From SIG607 sp045648445 (lineage in GTDB: Bacteria > Bacillota > Clostridia > Oscillospirales > Acutalibacteraceae), in the NCBI GenBank assembly GCA_045648445.1, contig JAZRNY010000040.1, positions 1 through 45,900 of the forward strand: a stretch of DNA of 45,900 nucleotides, given 5' to 3'. The notes under the pieces were generated by a model. That model made no database searches. It saw nothing but the letters and a program-made list of their open reading frames with translations, and was not told where the DNA came from. Shown here one piece after another: positions 1-9,696 of this stretch. The position numbers and the translations under genes were made by a program. The stretch's first letter is position 1. Every line of letters starts with the position of its first letter.

Positions 1-729
1 ACCGCGAGCCAGATCATGTTCATCAAATTCTTCACCTTCGAAGTATTTTTCCATCAATTCTTCGTCTTGCTCAACAATGTGTTCGATAAGTTCGGTACGA
101 TATTTGTCAGCTAATTCCTTCATATCATCGGGAATAGCTTCAACAGTAACGTCTTTACCAAGGTCATCATGATAAATAATAGCGTTCATTTCTACTAAGT
201 CAATGATTCCCTTGAAGGTGTCTTCAGAACCGATAGGTAACTGAATCGGAACCGCATTACACTGTAAACGGTCCTTTACCATGTCAAGAACATGGTAGAA
301 GTCAGCACCCATGATATCCATTTTATTAACGTATATCATTCTGGGTACTTTGTATTCATCAGCCTGTCTCCAAACGGTTTCAGACTGAGGTTCAACACCA
401 CCCTTTGCACACATAACGGTTACAGAACCGTCAAGTACACGCAAAGAACGCTGAACTTCAACTGTGAAGTCAACGTGACCTGGAGTGTCGATAATATTGA
501 TACGATGGTCTTTCCAGAAGCAAGTAGTAGCAGCAGAAGTGATGGTAATCCCTCTCTCCTGCTCCTGTTCCATCCAGTCCATGGTGGCGCCGCCATCATG
601 GGTTTCACCCATTTTGTGATTCTTACCTGTATAGAAAAGAATACGTTCGGTGGTGGTGGTTTTACCAGCATCGATGTGAGCCATAATACCAATATTTCTG
701 GTCATTTCAAGAGATACCTTTCTTGGCAT
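1..729 (-). CDS. fusA: Elongation factor G, N-terminal part (runs off the left edge)
   Basis: Translational GTPase that drives translocation of tRNA and mRNA on the ribosome. The 243 visible codons hold the start of the G domain: a P-loop reading AHIDAGKTTTTE near residue 20, the switch II stretch DTPGHVDFT near residue 85, and the NKMD specificity motif near residue 140. The ATG lies 36 nt after the rpsG stop and follows a GGAGG ribosome-binding site at a good distance. The order rpsL-rpsG-fusA is the classical str operon, so it should be co-transcribed from the rpsL promoter. The C-terminal domains lie outside the window, so integrity of the gene cannot be judged. No odd residues were seen in the visible part. 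Confidence 0.97.
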   Translation of the reverse strand, partial: MPRKVSLEMTRNIGIMAHIDAGKTTTTERILFYTGKNHKMGETHDGGATMDWMEQEQERGITITSAATTCFWKDHRINIIDTPGHVDFTVEVQRSLRVLDGSVTVMCAKGGVEPQSETVWRQADEYKVPRMIYVNKMDIMGADFYHVLDMVKDRLQCNAVPIQLPIGSEDTFKGIIDLVEMNAIIYHDDLGKDVTVEAIPDDMKELADKYRTELIEHIVEQDEELMEKYFEGEEFDEHDLARG

Positions 730-765
730 AACTTAAACCTCCATAATAATATCAGTAGTATAAGA

Positions 766-1236
766 CTACCATCTGTAATGTGCAAATGCTCTGTTAGCTT
801 CTGCCATCTTGTGAGTGTCTTCACGTTTCTTAGCAGCACCGCCTACGCCGTTAACGGCATCAAGGATTTCGGCTGCAAGACGCTCTTTCATTGTTCTTTC
901 AGAACGAGCACGGCTGTAAGTGGTCAGCCAACGCAGACCAAGAGTCTGCTTTCTTTCGGGACGAACTTCGAAAGGAACCTGATAGGTTGCACCGCCTTTA
1001 CGAACGGCTTTAACTTCGAGCTGTGGCATAATGTTTTCCATAGCAGCATCGAATACTTCGAGAGCTTCTTTCCCTGTTTTTTCTACAATAATGTCGAAAG
1101 CACCATAAACAATTTTCTGAGCAACACCCTTCTTACCGTCTAACATAATGTTATTGATAAGACGAGTAACTACCTTAGAATTGTAAACCGGATCCGGCAA
1201 TACATCGCGTTTAGCAATAATACCTCTTCTTGGCAC
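766..1236 (-). CDS. rpsG: 30S ribosomal protein S7
   Basis: S7 is a primary binder of the 3' major domain of 16S rRNA and nucleates assembly of the 30S head. The protein is 156 residues, the usual bacterial length. It begins with PRRG after the initiator and ends in the expected AFAHYRW. A longer reading frame is open upstream, but the start chosen is the GTG at 1236: it is preceded by GGAGGG at normal spacing and gives the family's usual N-terminus. It sits between rpsL and fusA in the str operon. The gap to rpsL is 129 nt, long for this operon, and contains an AT-rich stretch and a small GCTGC/GCAGC inverted repeat. Whether an S7 autoregulatory site lies there cannot be told from sequence alone. 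Confidence 0.97.
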   Translation of the reverse strand: MPRRGIIAKRDVLPDPVYNSKVVTRLINNIMLDGKKGVAQKIVYGAFDIIVEKTGKEALEVFDAAMENIMPQLEVKAVRKGGATYQVPFEVRPERKQTLGLRWLTTYSRARSERTMKERLAAEILDAVNGVGGAAKKREDTHKMAEANRAFAHYRW

Positions 1237-1365
1237 TTTACTTCCCTCCTTCATAATGATGATATCATAGGTACTCGAGTGACAAATTCCCGTACGCACC
1301 AAGCAAGGCGTATAATAAATATATATATACACCGCTGCTTGTACTATGCAGCAGAGATTCGTCTT

Positions 1366-1785
1366 TTACTTACCTGCCTTAGGACGCTTAGCACCGTACT
1401 TAGAACGGCTCTGCATTCTCTTGGCAACACCCTGTGCATCGAGCGTACCACGAATAATATGGTAACGTACACCAGGGAGGTCTTTTACACGTCCGCCACG
1501 GATCAAAACAACGCTATGTTCCTGAAGATTGTGACCAATACCGGGAATGTAAGCGGAAACTTCGATACCGTTACTAAGTCTAACTCTGGCGATCTTACGA
1601 AGCGCGGAGTTCGGCTTTTTCGGAGTTGCAGTTTTAACGGCTGTGCAGACGCCTCTCTTCTGCGGAGAATCATTGTCAGTAAGTTTGCGCTTCATAGAGT
1701 TATAACCCTTTAAAAGTGCAGGAGCCTTTGCTTTCTTCTCTACATTTTCACGTCCACTACGAACCAACTGGTTAAAAGTAGGCAT
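1366..1785 (-). CDS. rpsL: 30S ribosomal protein S12
   Basis: S12 sits at the decoding centre of the 30S subunit and is the target of streptomycin-resistance mutations. The protein is 139 residues and includes the roughly 15-residue N-terminal insertion typical of Firmicutes. The decoding-loop motifs TPKKPNSALRK and GRVKDLPGVRYH are intact, with lysines at both classical streptomycin-resistance positions, so a sensitive allele is expected. The start is the ATG at 1785, after GGAGG. The in-frame ATG five codons upstream lacks a ribosome-binding site. It is the first gene of the str operon, about 95 nt downstream of a near-consensus promoter. Confidence 0.97.
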   Translation of the reverse strand: MPTFNQLVRSGRENVEKKAKAPALLKGYNSMKRKLTDNDSPQKRGVCTAVKTATPKKPNSALRKIARVRLSNGIEVSAYIPGIGHNLQEHSVVLIRGGRVKDLPGVRYHIIRGTLDAQGVAKRMQSRSKYGAKRPKAGK

Positions 1786-1816
1786 AACACACCTCCTCAT
1801 TCAAAAAATGTATACG

Positions 1817-1843
1817 ACGCAGACAGGGTTTTCCTGCCTGCGT
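1817..1843 (-). other. Hairpin in the rpsL leader
   Basis: An 11-bp inverted repeat (1817-1827 with 1833-1843) with one G-U pair and a short loop lies in the predicted untranslated leader of rpsL. A T6 run follows about ten bases later, too far for a standard terminator. It could be a leader structure affecting expression of the str operon, but no known motif was recognised. Confidence 0.4.
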
Positions 1844-1885
1844 TATATCTATTGGGATGCAAAACATAGTTTCGCATACTATTGA

Positions 1886-1914
1886 ATTTTAACACCAAAA
1901 ATACTGCTTGTCAA
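1886..1914 (-). promoter_or_regulatory. Promoter of rpsL-rpsG-fusA
   Basis: Read on the minus strand: TTGACA, 17 bp, TAAAAT, which is a near-perfect sigma-A promoter. Transcription should start near 1879, leaving a leader of about 95 nt. It is flanked by a perfect 10-bp inverted repeat (1876-1885 and 1911-1920) whose arms touch the -10 and overlap the -35. The block can therefore be transcribed separately from rpoBC. Confidence 0.8.
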
Positions 1915-1949
1915 TAGTATTTACTCACTTTTTTTAGAAAAATGCGTAA

Positions 1950-4900
1950 TTATTCTGCTATAGCAACAGTTTCGGCCTCAATTTCTACTATTTCTTCGGT
2001 TTTTTCAAGTTCGTTATTTTTAAACTTCATACCTGTACCTGCAGGAATGAGTTTACCGATGATAACGTTTTCTTTAAGACCAAAGAGAGGATCAACCTTA
2101 CCCTTAATAGCGGCTTCGGTAAGAACACGCGTAGTTTCCTGGAAGGAAGCAGCAGAAAGGAAGGATTCGGTAGCAAGAGAAGCCTTGGTGATACCAAGAA
2201 GCAACGGTTTGTAAGAAGCGGGTACAAGACCAACTTCGCCTGCTTCAAGACGTGCATTAATAGCCTTATTTGCTGTGCGAACTTCTTCTACGTCATAACG
2301 TACGTTCTGGAGAAGATCGGTAGAACCGGGTTCGGTAATAAGATACTTCTTCATCATTTGACGGATGATAACTTCGATATGCTTATCGTTAATATCAACA
2401 CCCTGTGTACGGTATGCGTTCTGAATTTCAGCAATAATATAATGTTGAACTGCCTCAGGTCCCTGAGCCTCAAGAATATCCTGAGGATACTTAGAACCGG
2501 AAATGAGGAGTTGACCGGGAAGCACGAAATCGCCATCTTGAACAAGAGGATTAACACCGTAAGGAATAGCAACCTTTTCTTCGGTTTCATTATTACGGAT
2601 GGTAATAATCTTGCTCTTCTTTTCATCAGCAACAGTAACCTGACCGCCGATTTTAGCAATAAGTCCGCAGTGTTTAGGACGACGTGCTTCAAAGAGTTCT
2701 TCAACTCTGGGAAGACCCTGAGTAATATCTTCAGTACTTGCAATACCACCGGTATGGAAGGTTCTCATGGTAAGCTGTGTACCGGGTTCACCGATAGACT
2801 GAGCAGCAACGATACCAACAGCCTCACCTGCTGTAACAGGTTTACCTGTTGCAAGGTTAGCACCATAACACTTCTTACATACACCGTGGTCAGAAAGACA
2901 ACTGAGTATAGAACGGATTTCAATTTCGGTAACACCGGTATCACAGATTTTCTTAGCATCATCAGCAGTAATAAGAGTATTACTGTCAACAATCACTTCA
3001 CCTGTAGCGGTATCAACCAAATCGTGAAGCAGATAACGACCGATAAGACGTTCCTCAAGGGGTTCGATAACGTGGTTACCATCCTTGATTTCGGAAACCA
3101 TAAGACCTTCGGTGGTCATACAGTCATCTTCACGGATAATAACGTCTTGAGATACGTCAACAAGACGACGGGTTAGATAACCTGAGTCTGCAGTACGAAG
3201 AGCGGTATCGGCAAGACCTTTACGAGCACCACGAGAAGAAATAAAGTACTCAAGTACGTTTAGACCTTCACGATAGTTAGCACGAATAGGAACTTCAATT
3301 ACCTTACCTGCGGTATTTGCAATAAGACCACGCATACCTGCAAGTTGTCGAATCTGGCTCATAGAACCACGGGCGCCGGAGTCAGCCATCATAAAGATTG
3401 GGTTGAACTCATCAAGGTTATCTTTAAGTGCATCAGCAACATCTTCAGTTGCTTTATTCCAAATTTCAATAACGTGACGGCTACGTTCATCGTTGCTCAT
3501 AAAACCACGACGATATTTCTTAGTCACTTTATCGATTTCGCTTTCGGCAGCACTCATAATATCTGATTTGCTTTCAGGAATTACTGCATCGAATACAGAT
3601 ACGGTAATTGCACCCTTTGTAGAATACTTAAATCCTGTTGCCTTAATATTATCAAGAACAATAGAAGATTCACTGGTACCCTTTAAAGCAATACATCTAT
3701 CAATGATTTTACTAAGTTGTTTTTTACCAACCTTGTTCTGAATAATATCATCATTACTCTGAACAAAAGTTGCCTTATCATCTTTAAGTGAGAAGGTCCA
3801 TTCAAGGTCAAGTTCGTGACCTTCAACGTTACGCTTAACAAAACCTAAATCCTGAGGAATAGATTCATTAAACATAATGAAACCAACAGTACACCATACA
3901 AGACGAGAAAGTCCGTCTTCGCGTGTATAACGTACACGGATAGGAGCGTGAAGTCCTACGTCACCGTTCTGATAAGCCATAACTGCTTCATCTTTATTAC
4001 GGAACACCTTATTAGCACCGTGTTCTTCTGCCTTAACTATAGTAAGATAATAAGAACCGAGTACCATATCCTGAGTAGGAACTACAACAGGCTTACCGTC
4101 AGAAGGTTTAAGCAGGTTGTTAGCAGCAAGCATAAGGAAACGTGCTTCAGCCTGAGCCTCTGCAGAAAGAGGTACGTGAACAGCCATCTGGTCACCGTCG
4201 AAGTCGGCGTTATAAGCGGTACATACAAGAGGATGAAGTTTAAGCGCTTTACCTTCAACAAGAACAGGTTCAAATGCCTGAATACCAAGTCTGTGAAGTG
4301 TAGGAGCACGGTTAAGGAGAACAGGATGTTCTTTAATAACTGTTTCGAGTGCATCCCAAATTTCACCGCTGGCGCGTTCAACTGCTTTTCTTGCAGCCTT
4401 AATGTTTGGAACTTTCTTTTCCTCAACAAGACGTTTCATAACGAAAGGCTTGAAAAGTTCAAGTGCCATTTCCTTAGGAAGACCGCACTGATACATTTTA
4501 AGTTCAGGACCTACAACGATAACGCTACGACCGGAATAGTCAACACGTTTACCGAGAAGGTTCTGACGGAAACGACCCTGCTTACCTTTAAGCATATCGT
4601 AAAGAGACTTAAGGGCACGGTTATTAGCGCCTGTAACAGCCTTTCCGCGACGGCCGTTATCAATAAGAGCATCAACTGCTTCCTGAAGCATACGTTTTTC
4701 GTTACGAACGATAATGTCAGGAGCGTGAAGTTCAAGAAGACGTTTAAGACGGTTATTACGGTTAATAACACGACGATAAAGGTCGTTAAGGTCACTGGTA
4801 GCAAAACGACCGCCGTCAAGTTGAACCATAGGACGAATATCAGGAGGAATTACGGGAAGAACGTCAAGAATCATCCATTCAGGACGGTTGCCTGAAATAC

Positions 4901-5549
4901 GAAATGCTTCAAGAACTTCAAGACGCTTTAAAATGCGTACTCTCTTCTGACCGTTTGCAGTTTCTAACTCGGTACGGAGTTCTGCACATGCTTCCTCAAG
5001 GTCGATTTCGCAAAGAAGTTTTTTAATTGCTTCTGCGCCCATCTCGGCTACGAAATCATCCTCATACTTTTCCTTCATATCACGGTATTGCTTTTCATTA
5101 AGAAGTTGTTTCTTCTCAAGTGGAGTATTACCGGGATCGGTTACGATATACTGTGAAAAGTAAAGTACCTGTTCGAGTGCTTTAGGAGAAACGTCCAAAG
5201 CAAGACCCATACGGGAAGGAATAGTTTTAAAATACCATATATGAGATACAGGAGCAGCAAGTTCGATTGTACCCATACGTTCTCTACGAACCTTAGCACG
5301 TGTAACTTCAACACCGCAACGTTCGCAGATTTTACCCTTATAACGAATACGTTTGTACTTACCGCAATGACATTCCCAGTCCTTAGTAGGTCCAAAAATA
5401 CGTTCGCAGTAAAGACCCTGTTGTTCGGGTTTAAGGGTTCTGTAGTTAATAGTCTCAGGTTTAGTTACTTCACCGTAAGACCAACTTCTGATTTGTTCAG
5501 GAGACGCAAGGCCTATTTTTATAGACTCGTACTCAATATTGTTATCCAT
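1950..5549 (-). CDS. rpoC: DNA-directed RNA polymerase beta' subunit
   Basis: Largest catalytic subunit of RNA polymerase. The 1199-residue protein has the N-terminal zinc ribbon (CHCGKYK...CERCG, near residues 60-80), the catalytic NADFDGDQM loop near residue 448 that holds the three Mg-binding aspartates, and the second zinc site (CLSDHGVCKKCYG) in the C-terminal third. Length is normal for Firmicutes without large lineage insertions. The ATG follows GGGAGGAAA, 14 nt after the rpoB stop, so rpoB and rpoC are one operon. No clear terminator hairpin was seen between rpoC and the rpsL promoter, so some read-through into the str operon is possible. Confidence 0.98.
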   Translation of the reverse strand: MDNNIEYESIKIGLASPEQIRSWSYGEVTKPETINYRTLKPEQQGLYCERIFGPTKDWECHCGKYKRIRYKGKICERCGVEVTRAKVRRERMGTIELAAPVSHIWYFKTIPSRMGLALDVSPKALEQVLYFSQYIVTDPGNTPLEKKQLLNEKQYRDMKEKYEDDFVAEMGAEAIKKLLCEIDLEEACAELRTELETANGQKRVRILKRLEVLEAFRISGNRPEWMILDVLPVIPPDIRPMVQLDGGRFATSDLNDLYRRVINRNNRLKRLLELHAPDIIVRNEKRMLQEAVDALIDNGRRGKAVTGANNRALKSLYDMLKGKQGRFRQNLLGKRVDYSGRSVIVVGPELKMYQCGLPKEMALELFKPFVMKRLVEEKKVPNIKAARKAVERASGEIWDALETVIKEHPVLLNRAPTLHRLGIQAFEPVLVEGKALKLHPLVCTAYNADFDGDQMAVHVPLSAEAQAEARFLMLAANNLLKPSDGKPVVVPTQDMVLGSYYLTIVKAEEHGANKVFRNKDEAVMAYQNGDVGLHAPIRVRYTREDGLSRLVWCTVGFIMFNESIPQDLGFVKRNVEGHELDLEWTFSLKDDKATFVQSNDDIIQNKVGKKQLSKIIDRCIALKGTSESSIVLDNIKATGFKYSTKGAITVSVFDAVIPESKSDIMSAAESEIDKVTKKYRRGFMSNDERSRHVIEIWNKATEDVADALKDNLDEFNPIFMMADSGARGSMSQIRQLAGMRGLIANTAGKVIEVPIRANYREGLNVLEYFISSRGARKGLADTALRTADSGYLTRRLVDVSQDVIIREDDCMTTEGLMVSEIKDGNHVIEPLEERLIGRYLLHDLVDTATGEVIVDSNTLITADDAKKICDTGVTEIEIRSILSCLSDHGVCKKCYGANLATGKPVTAGEAVGIVAAQSIGEPGTQLTMRTFHTGGIASTEDITQGLPRVEELFEARRPKHCGLIAKIGGQVTVADEKKSKIITIRNNETEEKVAIPYGVNPLVQDGDFVLPGQLLISGSKYPQDILEAQGPEAVQHYIIAEIQNAYRTQGVDINDKHIEVIIRQMMKKYLITEPGSTDLLQNVRYDVEEVRTANKAINARLEAGEVGLVPASYKPLLLGITKASLATESFLSAASFQETTRVLTEAAIKGKVDPLFGLKENVIIGKLIPAGTGMKFKNNELEKTEEIVEIEAETVAIAE

Positions 5550-5563
5550 TCGCGTTTCCTCCC

Positions 5564-8500
5564 TTAATTATTTTCATCGTCAAACTGTAAGAAATCTTCC
5601 TCGGTAAAATCCTCGGTAATTTCTTCGCCGTTTTCATCCTGAAGGGTATATCCGTCAGGAGTACCTTCAAGAACTGTTTCTTCTTCAAATGTTTCATCGC
5701 TTACAGGAACAAAAGGTAATCCGATATCTTCATCCTCTTCAAAGGTCTGCTTTAAGTCGATTTCATTGTTATCGGCATCAAGCACCTTAACGTCAAGAGC
5801 AAGAGACTGAAGTTCTTTAATAAGAACCTTGAAGGATTCAGGAACACCTGCTTTAGGCACGTTTTGTCCCTTAACGATTGCTTCGTAAGTTTTAACACGT
5901 CCAACAACGTCGTCGGATTTAACAGTAAGAATTTCTTGAAGGGTGTATGCTGCACCGTATGCTTCAAGAGCCCAAACTTCCATTTCACCGAAACGCTGAC
6001 CACCGAACTGAGCCTTACCACCAAGAGGCTGCTGAGTAACGAGTGAGTAAGGACCGGTAGAACGTGCATGAATCTTATCATCAACAAGGTGATGGAGTTT
6101 AAGATAATACATATAACCAACGGTTACAGGGTTATCAAAACGCTCACCGGAACGACCGTCGTAAAGGAAGGTCTTACCGTCAACAACCTTGAGAGTACCC
6201 TGAGAAGCAAGTTCAGCAAGAGCAGCAATGTCGTTTCTAACTTCGTCATCAACACGTCTGATATCCTTTTTGCCGTCTTCTAAGGTAACTTCTTCTACAA
6301 GAATTTTACCTGCAAGAGGTTCAAGGAATGACTTGCTTTCGGGATTAAACATAATATCACGGCATACGCCGGCATCAATAAAGGACTGAATAATATCAGA
6401 TTCGTGAGCACCGTCAAATACAGGTGTACAAATCTTCCAGCCAAGTTTACTTGCAGCATAACCCAAGTTCACTTCAAGAACCTGACCGATATTCATACGT
6501 GAAGGTACGCCCAACGGATTAAGAACGATATCAAGAGGAGTACCATCTGGCAAGTAAGGCATATCTTCACTTGGTAAAATACGGGATACAACACCCTTAT
6601 TACCGTGACGACCTGCCATCTTATCACCTACAGAAATCTTTCTCTTCTGTGCGATATAGCAACGAACTACAAGGTTAACTCCAGGGCTTAATTCAGAAGA
6701 ATTTTCTCTGTTAAACACCTTAACGTCAACGATAGTACCATATTCACCGTGAGGAACGCGTAAAGAGGTATCTCTAACTTCCCTTGCCTTCTCACCGAAG
6801 ATAGCGCGGAGAAGTCTTTCTTCAGCAGTAAGTTCGGTTTCACCCTTAGGAGTAACCTTACCAACAAGAATATCACCTGCAGTAACTTCTGCACCTACAC
6901 GGATAATACCGCGTTCGTCGAGATCACGGAGTGCATCTTCACCAACGTTAGGAATATCACGGGTAATATCTTCAGGTCCGAGTTTAGTATCTCTTGCCTC
7001 AATTTCATATTCTTCAATATGAATAGAGGTGTACATATCTTCTCTAACTAATTTTTCATTAATTAAAACAGCGTCTTCATAGTTATAACCTTCCCAGGTC
7101 ATAAATCCGATAAGAGCATTTCTACCAAGACTGATTTCACCGTTGCTGGTAGCAGGACCGTCGGCAATAACATCTTTGGCTTCAACCTTTTGTCCAACGT
7201 TTACAATAGGCTTCTGATTAATACAGGTACCGTGGTTAGAACGAAGGAACTTGATAAGGTTATATTCATCAACTTCGCCGTTTTCAGCCTTAATACGAAT
7301 GGTATCGGCAGATACAGATTCAACAGTACCGGCACGCTGAGCAAGAACAACAACGCCGGAGTCAACCGCTGCTTTATATTCCATACCGGTTGCAACTATC
7401 GGGCTTTCGGTTTTAAGAAGCGGAACAGCCTGCTTCTGCATGTTTGAACCCATGAGTGCACGGTTGGTATCATCATTTTCAAGGAATGGAATCATTGCGG
7501 TAGCAACAGAAACAACCATCTTAGGAGATACGTCCATAAAGTCAGCATTTGCAGACTCGATTTCAATAAATGCATCTCTGAAACGGGTAGTAACCTTAGG
7601 ATTAATAAAGTAACCGTTTTCATCAAGAGGTTCGTTAGCCTGTGCTACGTAATAATCGTCTTCCTCGTCTGCTGTCATATAAACAACTTCTTCAAGAACT
7701 CTGCCGGTTGCTTTATCAACCTTTCTGAAAGGAGTTTCAACAAAGCCGTATTCGTTAATACGAGCAAAAGTAGCAAGATAAGAAATAAGACCAATGTTAG
7801 GACCTTCAGGAGTTTCGATAGGACACATACGACCGTAGTGAGTATAGTGAACGTCACGAACTTCGAAGGATGCGCGGTCACGAGAAAGACCGCCGGGACC
7901 AAGAGCAGATAAACGACGCTTGTGAGTAAGTTCAGAAAGCGGGTTAGTCTGATCCATAAACTGAGAAAGCGGAGAAGAACCAAAGAATTCTTTAATAGCC
8001 GCAACTACAGGACGGATATTTATAAGTGACTGAGGAGTAGCATTATCAACATCCTGAGCCTGTAAGGTCATTTTTTCGCGAACAACACGTTCCATACGGG
8101 AGAAACCGATACGGAACTGATTTTGAAGAAGTTCGCCTACGCTTCTGATACGACGGTTACCGAGATGGTCGATATCATCGGTTACACCTACGCCGTAGTT
8201 AAGACCTACGAAATAGTTGATAGAAGCAAATATATCATCAACTGTAATGTGTTTAGGAATAAGATTGTCCGCATTTAAAGCGATAGCCTCACGGATAGCC
8301 TCTTCCCCTTCGTTGTTCTCAAGAATATCTTTAAGACAAGCAAAAGAAACGTTTTCGTTTATACCAAGATCGGTAACGTCAAAATCAATATAATCCTTGA
8401 TATCAACCATACCGTTAGAAAGCACCTTAACCTCACGGTTGTTGCCTTCTGCATCAAGGGCGTAAACGTATGCTTCGTTAACACCTTTACGCTGAATGGT

Positions 8501-9463
8501 GTTAGCGAGTTCTTTTGTGATAATAGTATCGGGTTCTGCAAGTATTTCACCTGTTAAAGGATCGATAACAGGACGTGATACAGTATGACCTGCGATACGA
8601 GCGCCGATAGCAAGTTTTTTATTGTACTTATAACGACCTACGCGAGAAATATCATAACGACGAGCATCAAAGAATAACTGCGCAAGATAATTCTCTGCGC
8701 CTTCAACCGTAACGGGTTCGCTGGGACGCAGTTTCTTATAAAGTTCAATAAGAGCATCGGACTTGGTTGCAATACCATCTGCTTCCATTGTTGCCTGAAG
8801 GCATTCGCTACTGCCGAAAAGTTCGGTGATTTGTTCATTGGTTTCTACACCCAAGGAACGAATAAGAACGGTAACGGGAATTTTACGGTTTTTATCAATA
8901 CGAACATATATAATATCATTCATAGATGATTCGTATTCAAGCCAAGCACCGCGGTTAGGAATAATAGTAGATGTATAAAGACGTTTACCGGTTTTAACAT
9001 CGGCAGTTACATCATAATATACACCGGGAGAACGAACCAACTGTGAAACCACAGTACGTTCAGCGCCGTTAATAACGAAAGTACCGGACTCGGTCATTAA
9101 CGGGAAGTCTCCCATAAATACTTCGCTTTCCTTAATCTCGCCTGTTTCATTATTTAAAAGACGTGCAGTAACGCGAAGTGGAGCGGCATAGGTAGTATCT
9201 CTTGCCTTGCACTCCGTTACATCATACTTGGGTTTTTCGTCGAGACGATAGTCAATAAAATCAAGCACAAGATTACCGGTATAATCGGTAATAGAGGACA
9301 TATCGCGGAATACTTCCTTTAATCCCTCTTCGACAAACCATTTGTATGAATTCTTCTGAATCTCAATGAGGTTAGGCATATCAATAACTTCATTGATCTT
9401 GGAGAATGTCATACGAGTGTTTTTTCCCAGTTGTACAGGTTTTACCTTAACTGTTGACTCCAT
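5564..9463 (-). CDS. rpoB: DNA-directed RNA polymerase beta subunit
   Basis: Second large subunit of RNA polymerase, forming the catalytic cleft with beta'. From the ATG at 9463 the protein is 1299 residues, about 100 longer than in Bacillus. The extra length is partly in the middle of the N-terminal half and partly in a strongly acidic C-terminal tail of about 70 residues. The rifampicin pocket (about residues 493-555) reads SQFMDQTNP, THKRRLSALGPGG and carries the sensitive residues at the classical positions. The frame is open upstream to a TTG at 9499, but the first ATG gives the family-like N-terminus. Its GGAGG is unusually distant, about 15 nt. Unlike many bacteria, no rplJ-rplL lies upstream: rpoB heads its own transcript. 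Confidence 0.97.
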   Translation of the reverse strand: MESTVKVKPVQLGKNTRMTFSKINEVIDMPNLIEIQKNSYKWFVEEGLKEVFRDMSSITDYTGNLVLDFIDYRLDEKPKYDVTECKARDTTYAAPLRVTARLLNNETGEIKESEVFMGDFPLMTESGTFVINGAERTVVSQLVRSPGVYYDVTADVKTGKRLYTSTIIPNRGAWLEYESSMNDIIYVRIDKNRKIPVTVLIRSLGVETNEQITELFGSSECLQATMEADGIATKSDALIELYKKLRPSEPVTVEGAENYLAQLFFDARRYDISRVGRYKYNKKLAIGARIAGHTVSRPVIDPLTGEILAEPDTIITKELANTIQRKGVNEAYVYALDAEGNNREVKVLSNGMVDIKDYIDFDVTDLGINENVSFACLKDILENNEGEEAIREAIALNADNLIPKHITVDDIFASINYFVGLNYGVGVTDDIDHLGNRRIRSVGELLQNQFRIGFSRMERVVREKMTLQAQDVDNATPQSLINIRPVVAAIKEFFGSSPLSQFMDQTNPLSELTHKRRLSALGPGGLSRDRASFEVRDVHYTHYGRMCPIETPEGPNIGLISYLATFARINEYGFVETPFRKVDKATGRVLEEVVYMTADEEDDYYVAQANEPLDENGYFINPKVTTRFRDAFIEIESANADFMDVSPKMVVSVATAMIPFLENDDTNRALMGSNMQKQAVPLLKTESPIVATGMEYKAAVDSGVVVLAQRAGTVESVSADTIRIKAENGEVDEYNLIKFLRSNHGTCINQKPIVNVGQKVEAKDVIADGPATSNGEISLGRNALIGFMTWEGYNYEDAVLINEKLVREDMYTSIHIEEYEIEARDTKLGPEDITRDIPNVGEDALRDLDERGIIRVGAEVTAGDILVGKVTPKGETELTAEERLLRAIFGEKAREVRDTSLRVPHGEYGTIVDVKVFNRENSSELSPGVNLVVRCYIAQKRKISVGDKMAGRHGNKGVVSRILPSEDMPYLPDGTPLDIVLNPLGVPSRMNIGQVLEVNLGYAASKLGWKICTPVFDGAHESDIIQSFIDAGVCRDIMFNPESKSFLEPLAGKILVEEVTLEDGKKDIRRVDDEVRNDIAALAELASQGTLKVVDGKTFLYDGRSGERFDNPVTVGYMYYLKLHHLVDDKIHARSTGPYSLVTQQPLGGKAQFGGQRFGEMEVWALEAYGAAYTLQEILTVKSDDVVGRVKTYEAIVKGQNVPKAGVPESFKVLIKELQSLALDVKVLDADNNEIDLKQTFEEDEDIGLPFVPVSDETFEEETVLEGTPDGYTLQDENGEEITEDFTEEDFLQFDDENN

Positions 9464-9599
9464 AGGTTTTAAATCACTCCTCCAAAAAATTACGGACAAA
9501 TCCGTTTTAACCTTAGTGGCATAAAATGACCTTAGTAATACAATATACTATGATTTTGGCATGCTATTAGCCATAATATCCCATCATTAGCGAATACTA

Positions 9600-9628
9600 A
9601 TTATATAATACTTCAACCTTTAAGTCAA
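9600..9628 (-). promoter_or_regulatory. Promoter of rpoB-rpoC
   Basis: Minus strand: TTGACT, 17 bp, TATAAT, giving a start near 9592 and a leader of about 130 nt. The leader contains a short ACGGA/TCCGT hairpin (about 9483-9497) followed by T6, directly before the GGAGG. This may influence rpoB expression. The promoter lies just after the terminator of the preceding operon, so rpoBC is transcriptionally independent. Confidence 0.8.
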
Positions 9629-9647
9629 GCCTTTTTTTGAAAGTTTT

Positions 9648-9686
9648 GGAAAAAAATATAACCGCGCATCAAATCGATACGCGGTT
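9648..9686 (-). terminator. Rho-independent terminator of prmA-prfB-foldase operon
   Basis: An 11-bp stem (9660-9670 with 9676-9686, one G-U pair) with a 5-nt loop is followed on the minus strand by ATAT7. It begins just after the stop codon of the foldase gene and before the rpoB promoter. Confidence 0.9.
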
Positions 9687-9696
9687 AATAGATATT

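Noticed and set aside
292..1143. Plus-strand reading frame across fusA and rpsG
   Set aside because: Antisense shadow of two well-recognised genes.
1237..1365. Independent promoter or S7 autoregulatory site between rpsL and rpsG
   Set aside because: Only AT-rich sequence and a weak inverted repeat were seen; no hexamer pair or recognisable S7 site.
3948..4895. Long plus-strand reading frame opposite rpoC (315 codons)
   Set aside because: It is a shadow of rpoC: no ribosome-binding site, basic and Cys/Phe-rich composition typical of antisense frames, no family resemblance.
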